Shown here: positions 8,648 through 16,760 of the stretch, in pieces
Position numbering within the stretch: position 1 is the first letter of the stretch
Layout of the letters: each line of letters begins with the position of its first letter
From: Mycoplasmatota bacterium
GTDB taxonomy: Bacteria; Bacillota_I; Bacilli_A; MAG-NZ
DNA: 64,000 nucleotides
Assembly: GCA_018394315.1 (NCBI GenBank)
Contig: CP074575.1
Span: 1,830,615 to 1,894,614, forward strand
Direction: 5' to 3'
Position numbers and translations under genes: made by a program
Notes under the pieces: model-generated
What the model was told of the DNA's origin: nothing
The model's database searches: none
The model's input: the letters and a program-made list of their open reading frames with translations, nothing else

Positions 8648-8957
8648 TCTCTAAGATAATATTAACACAAAATGTAATTATTATTTACAACAATAAAAAA
8701 TAATGAAAGTTTAACCCCTCATTATTCATTATACTTATTTTTCATGTTCTATCTAATGTGGAATCGCTAAGATGAATATTCTCATCCACATAACTATCTC
8801 GTTACAAATCAATATTAATTTTACTATTTCGTTTAATGATTCTCATAAAATATAAAATTTAATAGATTTGATAACGAATCATCAAGGTTAGGTTCATTTT
8901 CGAGAAAATCTGATATGTCTTTCCAATTTGTAAAAAATCTAAAGTCTCATAAAGTAT
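8648..8957. other. Intergenic region with terminator and a possible gene remnant
   Basis: A minus-strand hairpin lies at 8692-8726. Between 8824 and 8940 one minus-strand frame is open for about 38 codons and reads like protein (FFTNWKDISDFLENEPNL and on). It begins after a TGA and has no start codon or ribosome site. It may be the tail of a decayed gene, or chance. Confidence 0.3.
8692..8726 (-). terminator. Terminator after the TetR/membrane-protein operon
   Basis: On the minus strand the arms AATAATGA and TCATTATT enclose a GGGGTTAAACTT-type loop and run into TTTTTTATTG. It lies about 230 bases beyond the stop of the 7-helix membrane protein. Confidence 0.6.
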
Positions 8958-9632
8958 TTATTCGGATTTATTAAGACTAGTTTTAAATTCACTATATCCC
9001 ATAAAGACCACCCAAACATAAGCAAGTGTTTTAGGTATCATAAATACTCCAATCACTCTAATAGTACTTGCCCAGATTACCACTGGGATATAAAATCCAA
9101 ATGACAATACTATTGCAAGCCACATGTATCTAAAGGCTTTGTCGTTATTTTTGTTCGCTTCTTTATAGAATAACCATATAATAATAATCCCCATAATGGC
9201 AAATGGAATATTTCTATAAATCCCCCAAGATACAGGTGCATAATAGTTAAGCCATTCATTTTGTGGAAAGAAACATAACGCTATTCTAACTATAGCTAAC
9301 AAATAGATAAACAAAGTTAGTATTTTATTTTCTTTTACTTTATAGCGCATTCTCCATATATTATATAAGATCACATAAAATATAGTCATAGTAATGGACG
9401 TTATAAGTTTGCCTATACCTAATATAGCTGCGTTAGCTTCAAGACCCGTAGATAATAATGCATAAGATCTTGGGATCAAGTGAAAAGCATCACCGAAACC
9501 TAATAAAACTGCCATTAGTCCAAAAAGTTTATGCTGTATATTATCACCAGATTTTTTTATCATAATAGTTCCAAGAGTTATTACAGTAGAAAGATAAATA
9601 ATATCAAATAAAGTTTCTATAATTGCTTGCAT
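8958..9632 (-). CDS. Seven-helix membrane protein of unknown function
   Basis: This 224-residue integral membrane protein has about seven hydrophobic helices, at roughly residues 7-24, 35-52, 67-90, 104-122, 135-155, 167-188 and 192-210. Short charged loops such as RMRYKVKENK and YKEANKNNDK separate them. I do not recognise the family. The start is the ATG at 9632, directly behind a strong GAGGAGGT; an earlier ATG at 9665 has no ribosome site. The gene follows the TetR gene by 67 bases in the same direction and is probably its main target. A role in drug response or membrane stress would fit the arrangement but is not shown by the sequence. Confidence 0.7.
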   Translation of the reverse strand: MQAIIETLFDIIYLSTVITLGTIMIKKSGDNIQHKLFGLMAVLLGFGDAFHLIPRSYALLSTGLEANAAILGIGKLITSITMTIFYVILYNIWRMRYKVKENKILTLFIYLLAIVRIALCFFPQNEWLNYYAPVSWGIYRNIPFAIMGIIIIWLFYKEANKNNDKAFRYMWLAIVLSFGFYIPVVIWASTIRVIGVFMIPKTLAYVWVVFMGYSEFKTSLNKSE

Positions 9633-9699
9633 TTGGACCTCCTCTAAATTTTTGATTTTGAACATTGCTTCTTCAAAGGTAAAAAGGGAATAGTTTTCT

Positions 9700-10266
9700 T
9701 TAATCAGTGATTATTTTTTTCAGTAATGATATAAAAAAAGAGAGATCCTCTTCATTGTTTTTCAACATTATAAGCATGTTATCTGATATGAATTTTGCGG
9801 TCTTTTCTTTAGAAATACCATCCACCCAAATATTATCACTAATGCTCGTATCATTATCTATGAATGTCACTATCATATTACGTATTTTCCCGAAGTATTC
9901 TTCTTGTTTTTTTCTACCAAGTTGCTTTTCTTGAGAACTCAATTGAACGATTTGATCAAGCCAATTATCCTTAAAATTTTGAAGATAAGTAGATAAGGTA
10001 TTATAAACTTCTTCTATCTTTTCATAGAAATTCTTATCAATTAGATTAGTAAGATCGATCTTTTTATATGCTTCTATCCAAAAATCCTCTATAACCGCAA
10101 CAATCAAATCCGCTTTAGTGGTGTAATTGTTATATACCGTCCCTATAGATATATTACTTTTTTTTGCCACTAATCGGATATTTATTCTACTCATCCCTTG
10201 CTCTAAAGCAATTTGCTTTGCAACCGACAAGATAATCTCCTTTTGATTATAATTTTGTTTTTCCAT
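9700..10266 (-). CDS. TetR-family repressor
   Basis: This 188-residue one-component regulator has a TetR helix-turn-helix at about residues 20-50, including NISIGTVYNNYTTKADLI, and an all-helical ligand-binding C-terminus. The start is ATG at 10266, 8-9 bases after GAGGTG. The earlier ATG at 10290 falls inside the operator palindrome and only a few bases from the predicted transcription start, so it is unlikely. The gene has a near-consensus promoter with a palindrome at the transcription start, which indicates autorepression, and it heads a two-gene unit with the membrane protein. The ligand is unknown. Confidence 0.87.
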   Translation of the reverse strand: MEKQNYNQKEIILSVAKQIALEQGMSRINIRLVAKKSNISIGTVYNNYTTKADLIVAVIEDFWIEAYKKIDLTNLIDKNFYEKIEEVYNTLSTYLQNFKDNWLDQIVQLSSQEKQLGRKKQEEYFGKIRNMIVTFIDNDTSISDNIWVDGISKEKTAKFISDNMLIMLKNNEEDLSFFISLLKKIITD

Positions 10267-10283
10267 ATAATTTTTCACCTCAT

Positions 10284-10331
10284 TGAACATTGTTCACTTT
10301 AGATTATATACACCTATAATATATTTGTCAA
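10284..10331 (-). promoter_or_regulatory. TetR promoter with operator
   Basis: Read on the minus strand, a perfect -35 TTGACA (10326-10331), a 17-base spacer and a perfect -10 TATAAT (10303-10308) lead to a predicted start near 10296. A 13-base palindrome TGAACATTGTTCA occupies 10284-10296, covering the start point. This geometry fits repression by the TetR protein encoded just downstream. Confidence 0.8.
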
Positions 10332-10651
10332 TGAATAGATTTGAAACAATGTAAATACTATTATTCACATTAAGACCGGTACCTATTTGCCTTCTATTTA
10401 AAACGGTGGTCACTTCCCTTTAATTCACTCAGTGTAATTTTGATATACTATGACATAACTTTATCAGTAAAGCTATTTAACACTCGTTTTTTTCAGATTG
10501 ACTAATCTAAATTAGTCATGACAACTAACATTCACTTAGGCATAAGATAACTGAATAGTAAACATATGCCTCTATCTATTATAATCACCTTACAGTCGAC
10601 TTATTAAAAATCAAATGCTATAATTAACCGATAAAAAGAGGAGGTAGTACT
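10332..10651 (+). other. Divergent intergenic region before the PASTA/ABC operon
   Basis: This spacer lies between the divergent tetR and PASTA genes and contains no gene. It contains a perfect 7-4-7 inverted repeat at 10500-10517 (GACTAAT, four bases, ATTAGTC), about 80 bases before the PASTA promoter. That is a candidate operator for an unidentified regulator. Confidence 0.45.
10596..10624 (+). promoter_or_regulatory. Promoter of the PASTA/ABC operon
   Basis: A -10 TATAAT lies at 10619-10624, 17 bases after TCGACT (10596-10601, 4 of 6 matches to TTGACA). The GAGGAGGT ribosome site follows at about 10638-10645, ahead of the ATG at 10652. Confidence 0.55.
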
Positions 10652-12091
10652 ATGATAGATAAAGAAACAAAAAATGAAAGAGATGAGTCAATAGATAGTA
10701 GTCTAGATAATTTTGACTTTGATGCTTTTGATGAGGCAGATGATGAAGAATCTTATGAATATATGCCAAGGAATGGTAAATATAAGAAAATAATAATTGT
10801 TTCAAGTGTTATTATCGTAGCAGTAATTGCTGTTTGGTACTTGTTTTTCAGAGGATCAGCAATAACACCAAATATGACTAATTGGAATCAATACGAAGTA
10901 GATAATTGGGGAACTTCAAATAAAGTTGAAGTCCTATATTCATATGAATTTCATGAATCTATTCCTGAAAACTACGTGATCAAACAATCCATTCCAGAAG
11001 ACTCGAAAGTTAAAAGAAATATGGTAATAAAAATTACGTTATCAGAAGGACTAAACCCAAATGAATTAGTTCCAATGATTGATCTTTCAAACGCAAACGA
11101 TTCTGACATTCAAAATTGGATTGAATCAAATGGTTTAACAAACATTGAATTGAACTATAGCTTTAATCAACTTGTTCCCGAAAACTATATTGTAAGTTAT
11201 GAATTTGAAAGTGGTTCACAAATCACGTTTAAAAGAAAAGATCACCTTGTTGTCGAGATTTCAAAAGGTTCAAACTCAAATATAGATAAAGTTACATTGC
11301 CTGATTTAACTAAAATGACTCTTCAAGAAGCTTTCGCTTGGGGAGAAAATAATAATATTACATTAAATACAAGCTATGTATATAGTAAATATGCTCAAGC
11401 TGATACTGTTTTGAAGCAAAATATCGACTCTGGTACGAAGGTAAGTCCTAGTAACGTTATTAATCTAACAGTTTCACTAGGTAAACAAGTAATTGTCCCA
11501 GATTTCTCTACTTTAACTCAAACACAAGCTGATAAATGGGGATTAGATAATGGTATCAACTTGACAGTAAATAAAACCTATTCAAGTCATATAGAAGACG
11601 GTTATTTTATTGAACAATCTTTACAAGCTAATGAAATTATGGCTATAAGAGATGATTTATCAGTTACTTACTCATTAGGTAAAATAGATATTTATTCTTA
11701 TGTCGGGTTAAGTATTTTAGACATGAAGTCCGACTTAGACGCACTCAACTTAATAGGAGCAAACATTACTTACTCAATAGATTATGTGTACACAACATCA
11801 TATCCAGATGGTATGGTAGTATCACATTCATATGAACATAGTGAGGTTAGCCCTGGATCAATTATGACGATTTTAGTGTCTCAAGGTGAAAGTGTATTTG
11901 TTCCAGATTTCAAAGGATTGGACCAAACAAGTATTCTAGAATTATGTCAAGCAAACGAGATGGTGTGCGTATTTAAATTTAAACATTATCCTTCTCCTGC
12001 GGGTATGTTCATTTCTCAATCAATTAAAGCTGATGAAGTCATCTCAAAAAATGATCCAGTAACAATAACTTTATCACTAGGGCCATCGTAG
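10652..12091 (+). CDS. Membrane-anchored PASTA-repeat protein without kinase domain
   Basis: The 479 residues comprise an acidic cytoplasmic tail (1-42, rich in D/E), one transmembrane helix (about 47-67) and an extracellular part of six PASTA-like repeats of 65-70 residues ending at residue 479. Repeats end in LSEG, ISKGS, VSLGK, YSLGK, VSQGE and LSLGPS. Four carry a Trp-x3-Asn signature in the helix (for example DNWGTSN, FAWGENN). PASTA repeats normally sit on Ser/Thr kinases or penicillin-binding proteins and bind peptidoglycan fragments, but neither catalytic domain is present. The gene is 10 bases upstream of a fused ABC transporter, so the two very likely form a unit. I infer a wall- or ligand-sensing role; it could instead be a structural envelope protein. 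Confidence 0.85.
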   Translation: MIDKETKNERDESIDSSLDNFDFDAFDEADDEESYEYMPRNGKYKKIIIVSSVIIVAVIAVWYLFFRGSAITPNMTNWNQYEVDNWGTSNKVEVLYSYEFHESIPENYVIKQSIPEDSKVKRNMVIKITLSEGLNPNELVPMIDLSNANDSDIQNWIESNGLTNIELNYSFNQLVPENYIVSYEFESGSQITFKRKDHLVVEISKGSNSNIDKVTLPDLTKMTLQEAFAWGENNNITLNTSYVYSKYAQADTVLKQNIDSGTKVSPSNVINLTVSLGKQVIVPDFSTLTQTQADKWGLDNGINLTVNKTYSSHIEDGYFIEQSLQANEIMAIRDDLSVTYSLGKIDIYSYVGLSILDMKSDLDALNLIGANITYSIDYVYTTSYPDGMVVSHSYEHSEVSPGSIMTILVSQGESVFVPDFKGLDQTSILELCQANEMVCVFKFKHYPSPAGMFISQSIKADEVISKNDPVTITLSLGPS

Positions 12092-12101
12092 GGGTGATAC
12101 A

Positions 12102-14669
12102 ATGATTACAGTTAAAAAACTACATAAATATTATAAAATGAAGAAATCAAAGGCATACCATGCTTTAAAAGGAATTAATATTAAGTTTCCAAATAAAGGA
12201 TTTGTTTTTATAGCTGGTAAGTCAGGATGCGGAAAATCAACTTTGCTCAATATTATTGGTGGTTTGGATACATATGACAAGGGATTATTAGTAATTAGGG
12301 GGCGTTCTACAAAAGAATTTACGAACAGAGATTTTGATAATTATAGAAATAGTTATTTAGGGTTTGTATTTCAAGATTTTCATTTAATAGATGGAGAAAC
12401 AATTGAAGAAAATATTTCACTAGCATTAAAACTACAAGGATATAGAAAAGAATTAATTCCTAAAAGAGTTGGACAAGTATTAAAAATGGTTGACTTGTAT
12501 ACCAAAAAGCACCATAAAATATCAGAAATAAGTGGAGGACAAAAACAACGTGTAGCAATTGCTAGAGCATTAGTTAAAAATCCTCAAGTAATTATTGCTG
12601 ATGAGCCAACAGGAAACTTAGACTCTAGGACAAGTTTACTTATTATGAAAATATTAAAAAAACTTTCTCAGAAGAAACTTGTTATTATAGTAACTCATGA
12701 TATAGATTTTGCAAATGAATTCGCAGATAGAGTTATCATATTAAAAGATGGAAAAATCATTCAAGACAACGAGAGAATGATTGAGGGAGAAAAATTACTT
12801 GATTACACCCCTTTAGAAAGATTAAGGTTTAAGAAATCTACATTTCCTTTTAAAGTTGCTTTAAAAATGAGTACCAAGAGTGTCTTTAGAAAGAAGTTCA
12901 GATTAATATTCACAATTCTATTATTCTCAATTTCCATTGGACTTTTTTCGTTTTCTACTTCTTTCAACTTTTATGACACTGAAGATATCTTCTATCAATC
13001 TATTAAGGATAGTGAAACAACAAATATTGAATTCTCAGAAGGATACGCTGAAGATCACTCATTAATGAATATCTTAACTGAAGAGAGAATATCTCAACTG
13101 AATCAAAGATATCCAAATATCGTTATTGCACCTGCAAGTCAACAAAATACATTCTATATTGACTCATGTGGATTTGAGTCTCAATTATGCAACTACACCG
13201 GAAAAACTGTTTATTTAGATGACGCAAATTTACTAGATCTAAATATCATTTATGGTGATTTGAACGATGATTTTGGTGATGATAATTTAGGTATTGTAAT
13301 TAGTGATGTAACAGCCACTTATTTGAAGAATGCACTAGAAAAATCAAGTTTAAGTGATCTTATTAATATAAAATTGTCTGAGTTAAGTGATTCAAATATA
13401 CATTCCGAATTTGAAGAAGGATATATAAAAGCTATCTATGAATCAAATATGATTGATCAATTAAAAACAGTTAATCAACAAATAAAGAGAAATGAATTCA
13501 GAGATTATCAATCACTAACAACATATAATTCACTTTATACTTATGCTTCAAGCGATATGAACTATCAAGTAGATTCTTATTACTTTGAACTTGATAACAA
13601 AAGCGAAGGCGAAGTTAAATCACATAATTTAAGAGCTTTAAATGTATCTGATAGATTCGGAAAACATTATGTCGGGTCATTACCAACTAAAGAAAACGAA
13701 GCAGCCTTTAGTTATAATTTTCTATTAATTATGGTTAATGAACAAATGGATAATTTGATAGATCAAGGTGAAATCTCATCTACTACAAAGATAAATAGAC
13801 TTTCCCCATATAGCGAAATTGAATCCTTCTGTGGTGTTTATAATGAATCGTATGACTTAGAAACTTGTGATGAGTTATTAAACGATTTCATCATAGACGT
13901 TAATGACTTTTTTGGATTAGAAGACCAAGAATTTACAATGGAATTCTCTCCGATAACATATTCGAGAAGAGAATATAATAGTGTTTCACTGGATACAGCA
14001 ACATTTAATAAGGTTACAGGTATTTCATATAACACAAGAATGGATATGGTGATAAATGAAAAATTATTAAGTAATTACTTGGACAAAAGAGTAGAGTTAG
14101 AAGGAAATTACTTCTATAATAGACATACTGTAGTAGCGCTTTTATCTGAACCGATTAGTCAACATGAAGCATTTATTAAAATGATCCAAGCAGATTATAA
14201 TCACAATACGCCAGCATCAATTTCATTAAGTGTATTAGATGGTTTTATGAATCAAGTAGTTCGAAGAACATTTCTAATAATTTCGCTAATATTTGGTGGA
14301 TTCGCTTCACTATTAATGTTTTCTTATATTAACCAAAGCATCAGATTCAAAAGAGCGGATATAGGTACTTTAAGAGCCATTGGAGCTAAAGGAACAGATG
14401 TTGCGAAAATATTTGTCACTGAAGCTATGATTATTTCCATGATATCATCACTTATTGGTGTTATTGGTTTAAATTATGTAGTTTATAAATTAAACGATGT
14501 TATAAACCAATCTGCATCTCTAAATTTTAAATTATTCTATATTAATGGATTAGTTTACATAATTTTACTATTATTTGCAGCCATAGTCGCACTAATAAGC
14601 TGTTCTTTACCACTTTACAGATTAATTCGAATGAACCCAATTGATGTAATTAGAAAAGCTAGAGATTAA
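12102..14669 (+). CDS. Fused ABC ATPase and FtsX/MacB-type permease with large extracellular domain
   Basis: Residues 1-225 are an ABC ATPase of the MacB/LolD type: Walker A GKSGCGKST, signature ISGGQKQR, Walker B VIIADEPTGNLD and the switch His in VTHD. Residues about 258-290 form the first membrane helix. About 430 extracellular residues follow, including two closely spaced Cys in CGFESQLC, and then three C-terminal helices from about 720 to 840 (FtsX domain with LRAIGAKGTDV). This four-helix layout belongs to mechanotransmission transporters, which use ATP to move a periplasmic or extracellular domain rather than to pump through a channel. In most relatives the ATPase is a separate protein. 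It is co-transcribed with the PASTA protein, which makes wall control or antimicrobial-peptide sensing plausible, though unproven. Confidence 0.87.
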   Translation: MITVKKLHKYYKMKKSKAYHALKGINIKFPNKGFVFIAGKSGCGKSTLLNIIGGLDTYDKGLLVIRGRSTKEFTNRDFDNYRNSYLGFVFQDFHLIDGETIEENISLALKLQGYRKELIPKRVGQVLKMVDLYTKKHHKISEISGGQKQRVAIARALVKNPQVIIADEPTGNLDSRTSLLIMKILKKLSQKKLVIIVTHDIDFANEFADRVIILKDGKIIQDNERMIEGEKLLDYTPLERLRFKKSTFPFKVALKMSTKSVFRKKFRLIFTILLFSISIGLFSFSTSFNFYDTEDIFYQSIKDSETTNIEFSEGYAEDHSLMNILTEERISQLNQRYPNIVIAPASQQNTFYIDSCGFESQLCNYTGKTVYLDDANLLDLNIIYGDLNDDFGDDNLGIVISDVTATYLKNALEKSSLSDLINIKLSELSDSNIHSEFEEGYIKAIYESNMIDQLKTVNQQIKRNEFRDYQSLTTYNSLYTYASSDMNYQVDSYYFELDNKSEGEVKSHNLRALNVSDRFGKHYVGSLPTKENEAAFSYNFLLIMVNEQMDNLIDQGEISSTTKINRLSPYSEIESFCGVYNESYDLETCDELLNDFIIDVNDFFGLEDQEFTMEFSPITYSRREYNSVSLDTATFNKVTGISYNTRMDMVINEKLLSNYLDKRVELEGNYFYNRHTVVALLSEPISQHEAFIKMIQADYNHNTPASISLSVLDGFMNQVVRRTFLIISLIFGGFASLLMFSYINQSIRFKRADIGTLRAIGAKGTDVAKIFVTEAMIISMISSLIGVIGLNYVVYKLNDVINQSASLNFKLFYINGLVYIILLLFAAIVALISCSLPLYRLIRMNPIDVIRKARD

Positions 14670-14677
14670 AATGAATC

Positions 14678-14724
14678 AAAAAAATCCCAAAAAGAATATT
14701 CCTTCTTTAATTGGGTTTTTTTAT
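14678..14724 (+). terminator. Terminator of the PASTA/ABC operon
   Basis: Arms AAAATCCCAA and TTGGGTTTTT enclose an inner AAGAA/TTCTT helix and are followed by a run of Ts. It begins about 10 bases after the stop codon. Confidence 0.8.
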
Positions 14725-14730
14725 TAAAAA

Positions 14731-14763
14731 TAAAAGACTTTAGAAATATCATCTAAAGTCTTC
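14731..14763 (-). terminator. Terminator of the FG-GAP lipoprotein gene
   Basis: A perfect 11-bp stem (AAGACTTTAGA at 14734-14744, TCTAAAGTCTT at 14752-14762) is followed on the minus strand by TTATTTTT. It lies back to back with the preceding plus-strand terminator. Confidence 0.8.
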
Positions 14764-14779
14764 ATAAATTAATCAATAA

Positions 14780-16171
14780 TTATTCTATAATAAAACTATA
14801 TTCGTGTGATTCACCCTGATTATCTGTTACTGCGATCTTGTATGATCCAGGTTCAGTAAAAAACATTTCCTGAGGTATTTCATAGGATAATCCATCCCTT
14901 AGTGCATTTATATTTTCGTACTCATCAATATTAATATCTATTTGATATCCTTCGACAAAATCATAAACATATACTGCCCCACTCTCTGAGTCATTCTCAC
15001 CATCACGTCCTGCTCCAACTACTATATGATCACCACTACTTGCAACGCTTGATCCAAACACATCAAAATTATCTTTACCGTTATCTTCACTAGATGTGAT
15101 TTTTCTTTCATAAGTCTCGTCATCCAATTTGAAAATGTATACTGATCCGGACATAATATATGTTTCATCACTTCTTGCAACTACAAAAATATGCTCATCA
15201 TCAACTATAACCTTCTCGCCAAAATATTCAAATTTTTGACCATCTGAAGCTATTATTTTTCTTTCATATGTTTCATCGTCTAGATTGTACACCATTACTG
15301 ATCCAGAGTCTTCTCCAGTATCATCATCACCAGGTGTTCCAACCACTAAGTAATCATCATATAAACTCAGAGAAAATCCGAATTTGTCACGGAAAAAACC
15401 GTCAGACATAATGATCTTTCTTTCATATGTATCATCATCTAATTTATAAACATAAACTGACCCAGATCGATTACCGTTATCGTCATCTGACCAAGCTCCT
15501 ACTGCAATGTAATTACCATATATCGCCACACTAGCTCCAAATTTATCATACTCACTGCCGTCACTTGCTGTTATTTTCCTTTCATATGTATCATCATCAT
15601 ACTTATATAGATACACTGAACCGCTAGGTATCCCATCATTACTTGTGGTAGGTGCACCAATAACGATATACTCGTCATTACTTGCTAAGCTTCTTCCAAA
15701 TAAAGCACGTGCACTTCCATCACTTGCAGTAATTTTTCTTTTATATGCTTCATCATCTATTTTATATACATACACCGAACCACTGGAATTACCATAATCG
15801 TCATCCCCTGGAGCTCCTACTATAATGTAATTATTTACTGTTGCAACTGTAGAGCCAAAAACTCCAAAATTAACACCATCAGTAGGAGAAATTTTTCTTG
15901 TATATTCATCATCATCTATTTTATATACATACACCGAACCACTAAAATCACCCTTACTGCTATCGCCACTTGCTCCTATTATTATAAGATCATCATTCAT
16001 TGCCAAACTTGATCCGAACATTTCGAATCTAGCTTCTTCAATTGATCTTATTTTATAATTAATATCACCAAGATTATATTTTATGGCATCAATTATCCCC
16101 TCTTTGTTTGAGCAACTTGTAAGATTAACAATTAGTAGTAATAATACTACTAACAAATATTTTTTCCTCAT
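14780..16171 (-). CDS. FG-GAP seven-repeat beta-propeller lipoprotein
   Basis: The 463-residue product begins with a lipoprotein signal peptide whose lipobox is LTSC (C20). Seven tandem repeats of about 50-55 residues follow, each built as FG(S)S-A, then a hydrophobic strand, then VGA-D-DD-G, SGSVYVYK and an ERKI strand. The number fits one closed seven-bladed propeller. In some repeats the DxDxDG-like loops could bind calcium, as in integrin alpha chains. Residues about 405-463 form an all-beta C-terminal domain, possibly Ig-like (PGSYKIAVTDNQGES). The gene is monocistronic, with an AGGGGG ribosome site and its own terminator. It is probably a surface-exposed binding or adhesion protein, but the ligand is unknown. 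Confidence 0.85.
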   Translation of the reverse strand: MRKKYLLVVLLLLIVNLTSCSNKEGIIDAIKYNLGDINYKIRSIEEARFEMFGSSLAMNDDLIIIGASGDSSKGDFSGSVYVYKIDDDEYTRKISPTDGVNFGVFGSTVATVNNYIIVGAPGDDDYGNSSGSVYVYKIDDEAYKRKITASDGSARALFGRSLASNDEYIVIGAPTTSNDGIPSGSVYLYKYDDDTYERKITASDGSEYDKFGASVAIYGNYIAVGAWSDDDNGNRSGSVYVYKLDDDTYERKIIMSDGFFRDKFGFSLSLYDDYLVVGTPGDDDTGEDSGSVMVYNLDDETYERKIIASDGQKFEYFGEKVIVDDEHIFVVARSDETYIMSGSVYIFKLDDETYERKITSSEDNGKDNFDVFGSSVASSGDHIVVGAGRDGENDSESGAVYVYDFVEGYQIDINIDEYENINALRDGLSYEIPQEMFFTEPGSYKIAVTDNQGESHEYSFIIE

Positions 16172-16359
16172 AAAATTAGATCCCCCTTAATCTCCCATTG
16201 TAAAAATTATGATCTGAGCAATAGAGTTTAGAAACTATGTTTTAATCAATTTATACTCTATATAGTTTGTCCATTCCTTTGCAGTCATATATGGCCATAA
16301 TCATTGTATCAGTTTAATAATATTAAATAAATCAATTTCAATATATTTACATAAATTAG

Positions 16360-16387
16360 GAGAATTAATTTACATAAATTAATTCTC
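16360..16387. repeat. Perfect 12-bp inverted repeat
   Basis: Arms GAGAATTAATTT and AAATTAATTCTC are separated by ACAT. No T tract follows on either strand, so it is not an ordinary terminator. It may be an operator or an RNA structure for the divergent lipoprotein transcript. Confidence 0.6.
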
Positions 16388-16681
16388 TAAGCTTATATAG
16401 ACAAAGATATCATTTAAATTAAGGTTAAGTTTATTAAATACAACAATTAAATTTAATTTTATTCACATCACTCATCTCATGTTTTTCATTCTAATAATAT
16501 CATAAAATTTATGAATTTTAAAGAAAAAAATAAATTTTTATAGAAGTTAAATAAGAGGTAATAAATAATATGAATTACACATCAACTTTTAATAATAGGT
16601 TCTATTTAGACGATAAATGAGTTTGATTCACTCCTTATTATTTTCCGTTATAAATATCGTGATTAAACATGATAATTTTGT

Positions 16682-16734
16682 TTGCTTTATTACTCATATA
16701 AGTGTAGAATAAATTGTATTTGAAAACGTTTTAA
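16682..16734 (+). promoter_or_regulatory. hut promoter with cre-like operator
   Basis: A -35 TTGCTT (16682-16687), a 17-base spacer and a -10 TAGAAT (16705-16710) precede hutU. At 16721-16734, near +5, stands TGAAAACGTTTTAA, a close match to the CcpA cre consensus TGAAANCGNTTNCA. A repressor bound there would block initiation, giving catabolite control of histidine use. Confidence 0.7.
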
Positions 16735-16760
16735 ATCATTAGGAAGTGAGGGTTTTTTTT

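Larger units (their letters stand above)
16172..16745. other. Long AT-rich spacer before the hut operon
   Basis: This spacer lies between divergent genes. It contains a perfect 12-bp hairpin at 16360-16387, a 12-base direct repeat TTACATAAATTA (16347-16358 and 16370-16381, one copy forming part of the hairpin), and the hut promoter with a cre-like site near its right end. A 16-codon frame at 16570 (MNYTSTFNN...) has a distant GAGGT site and no His codons. I do not call it a leader peptide. Confidence 0.5.

Noticed and set aside
16570..16620. A 16-codon frame upstream of hutU as a histidine leader peptide
   Set aside because: It has no His codons and no terminator/antiterminator hairpins follow it, so attenuation by a leader peptide is not supported.
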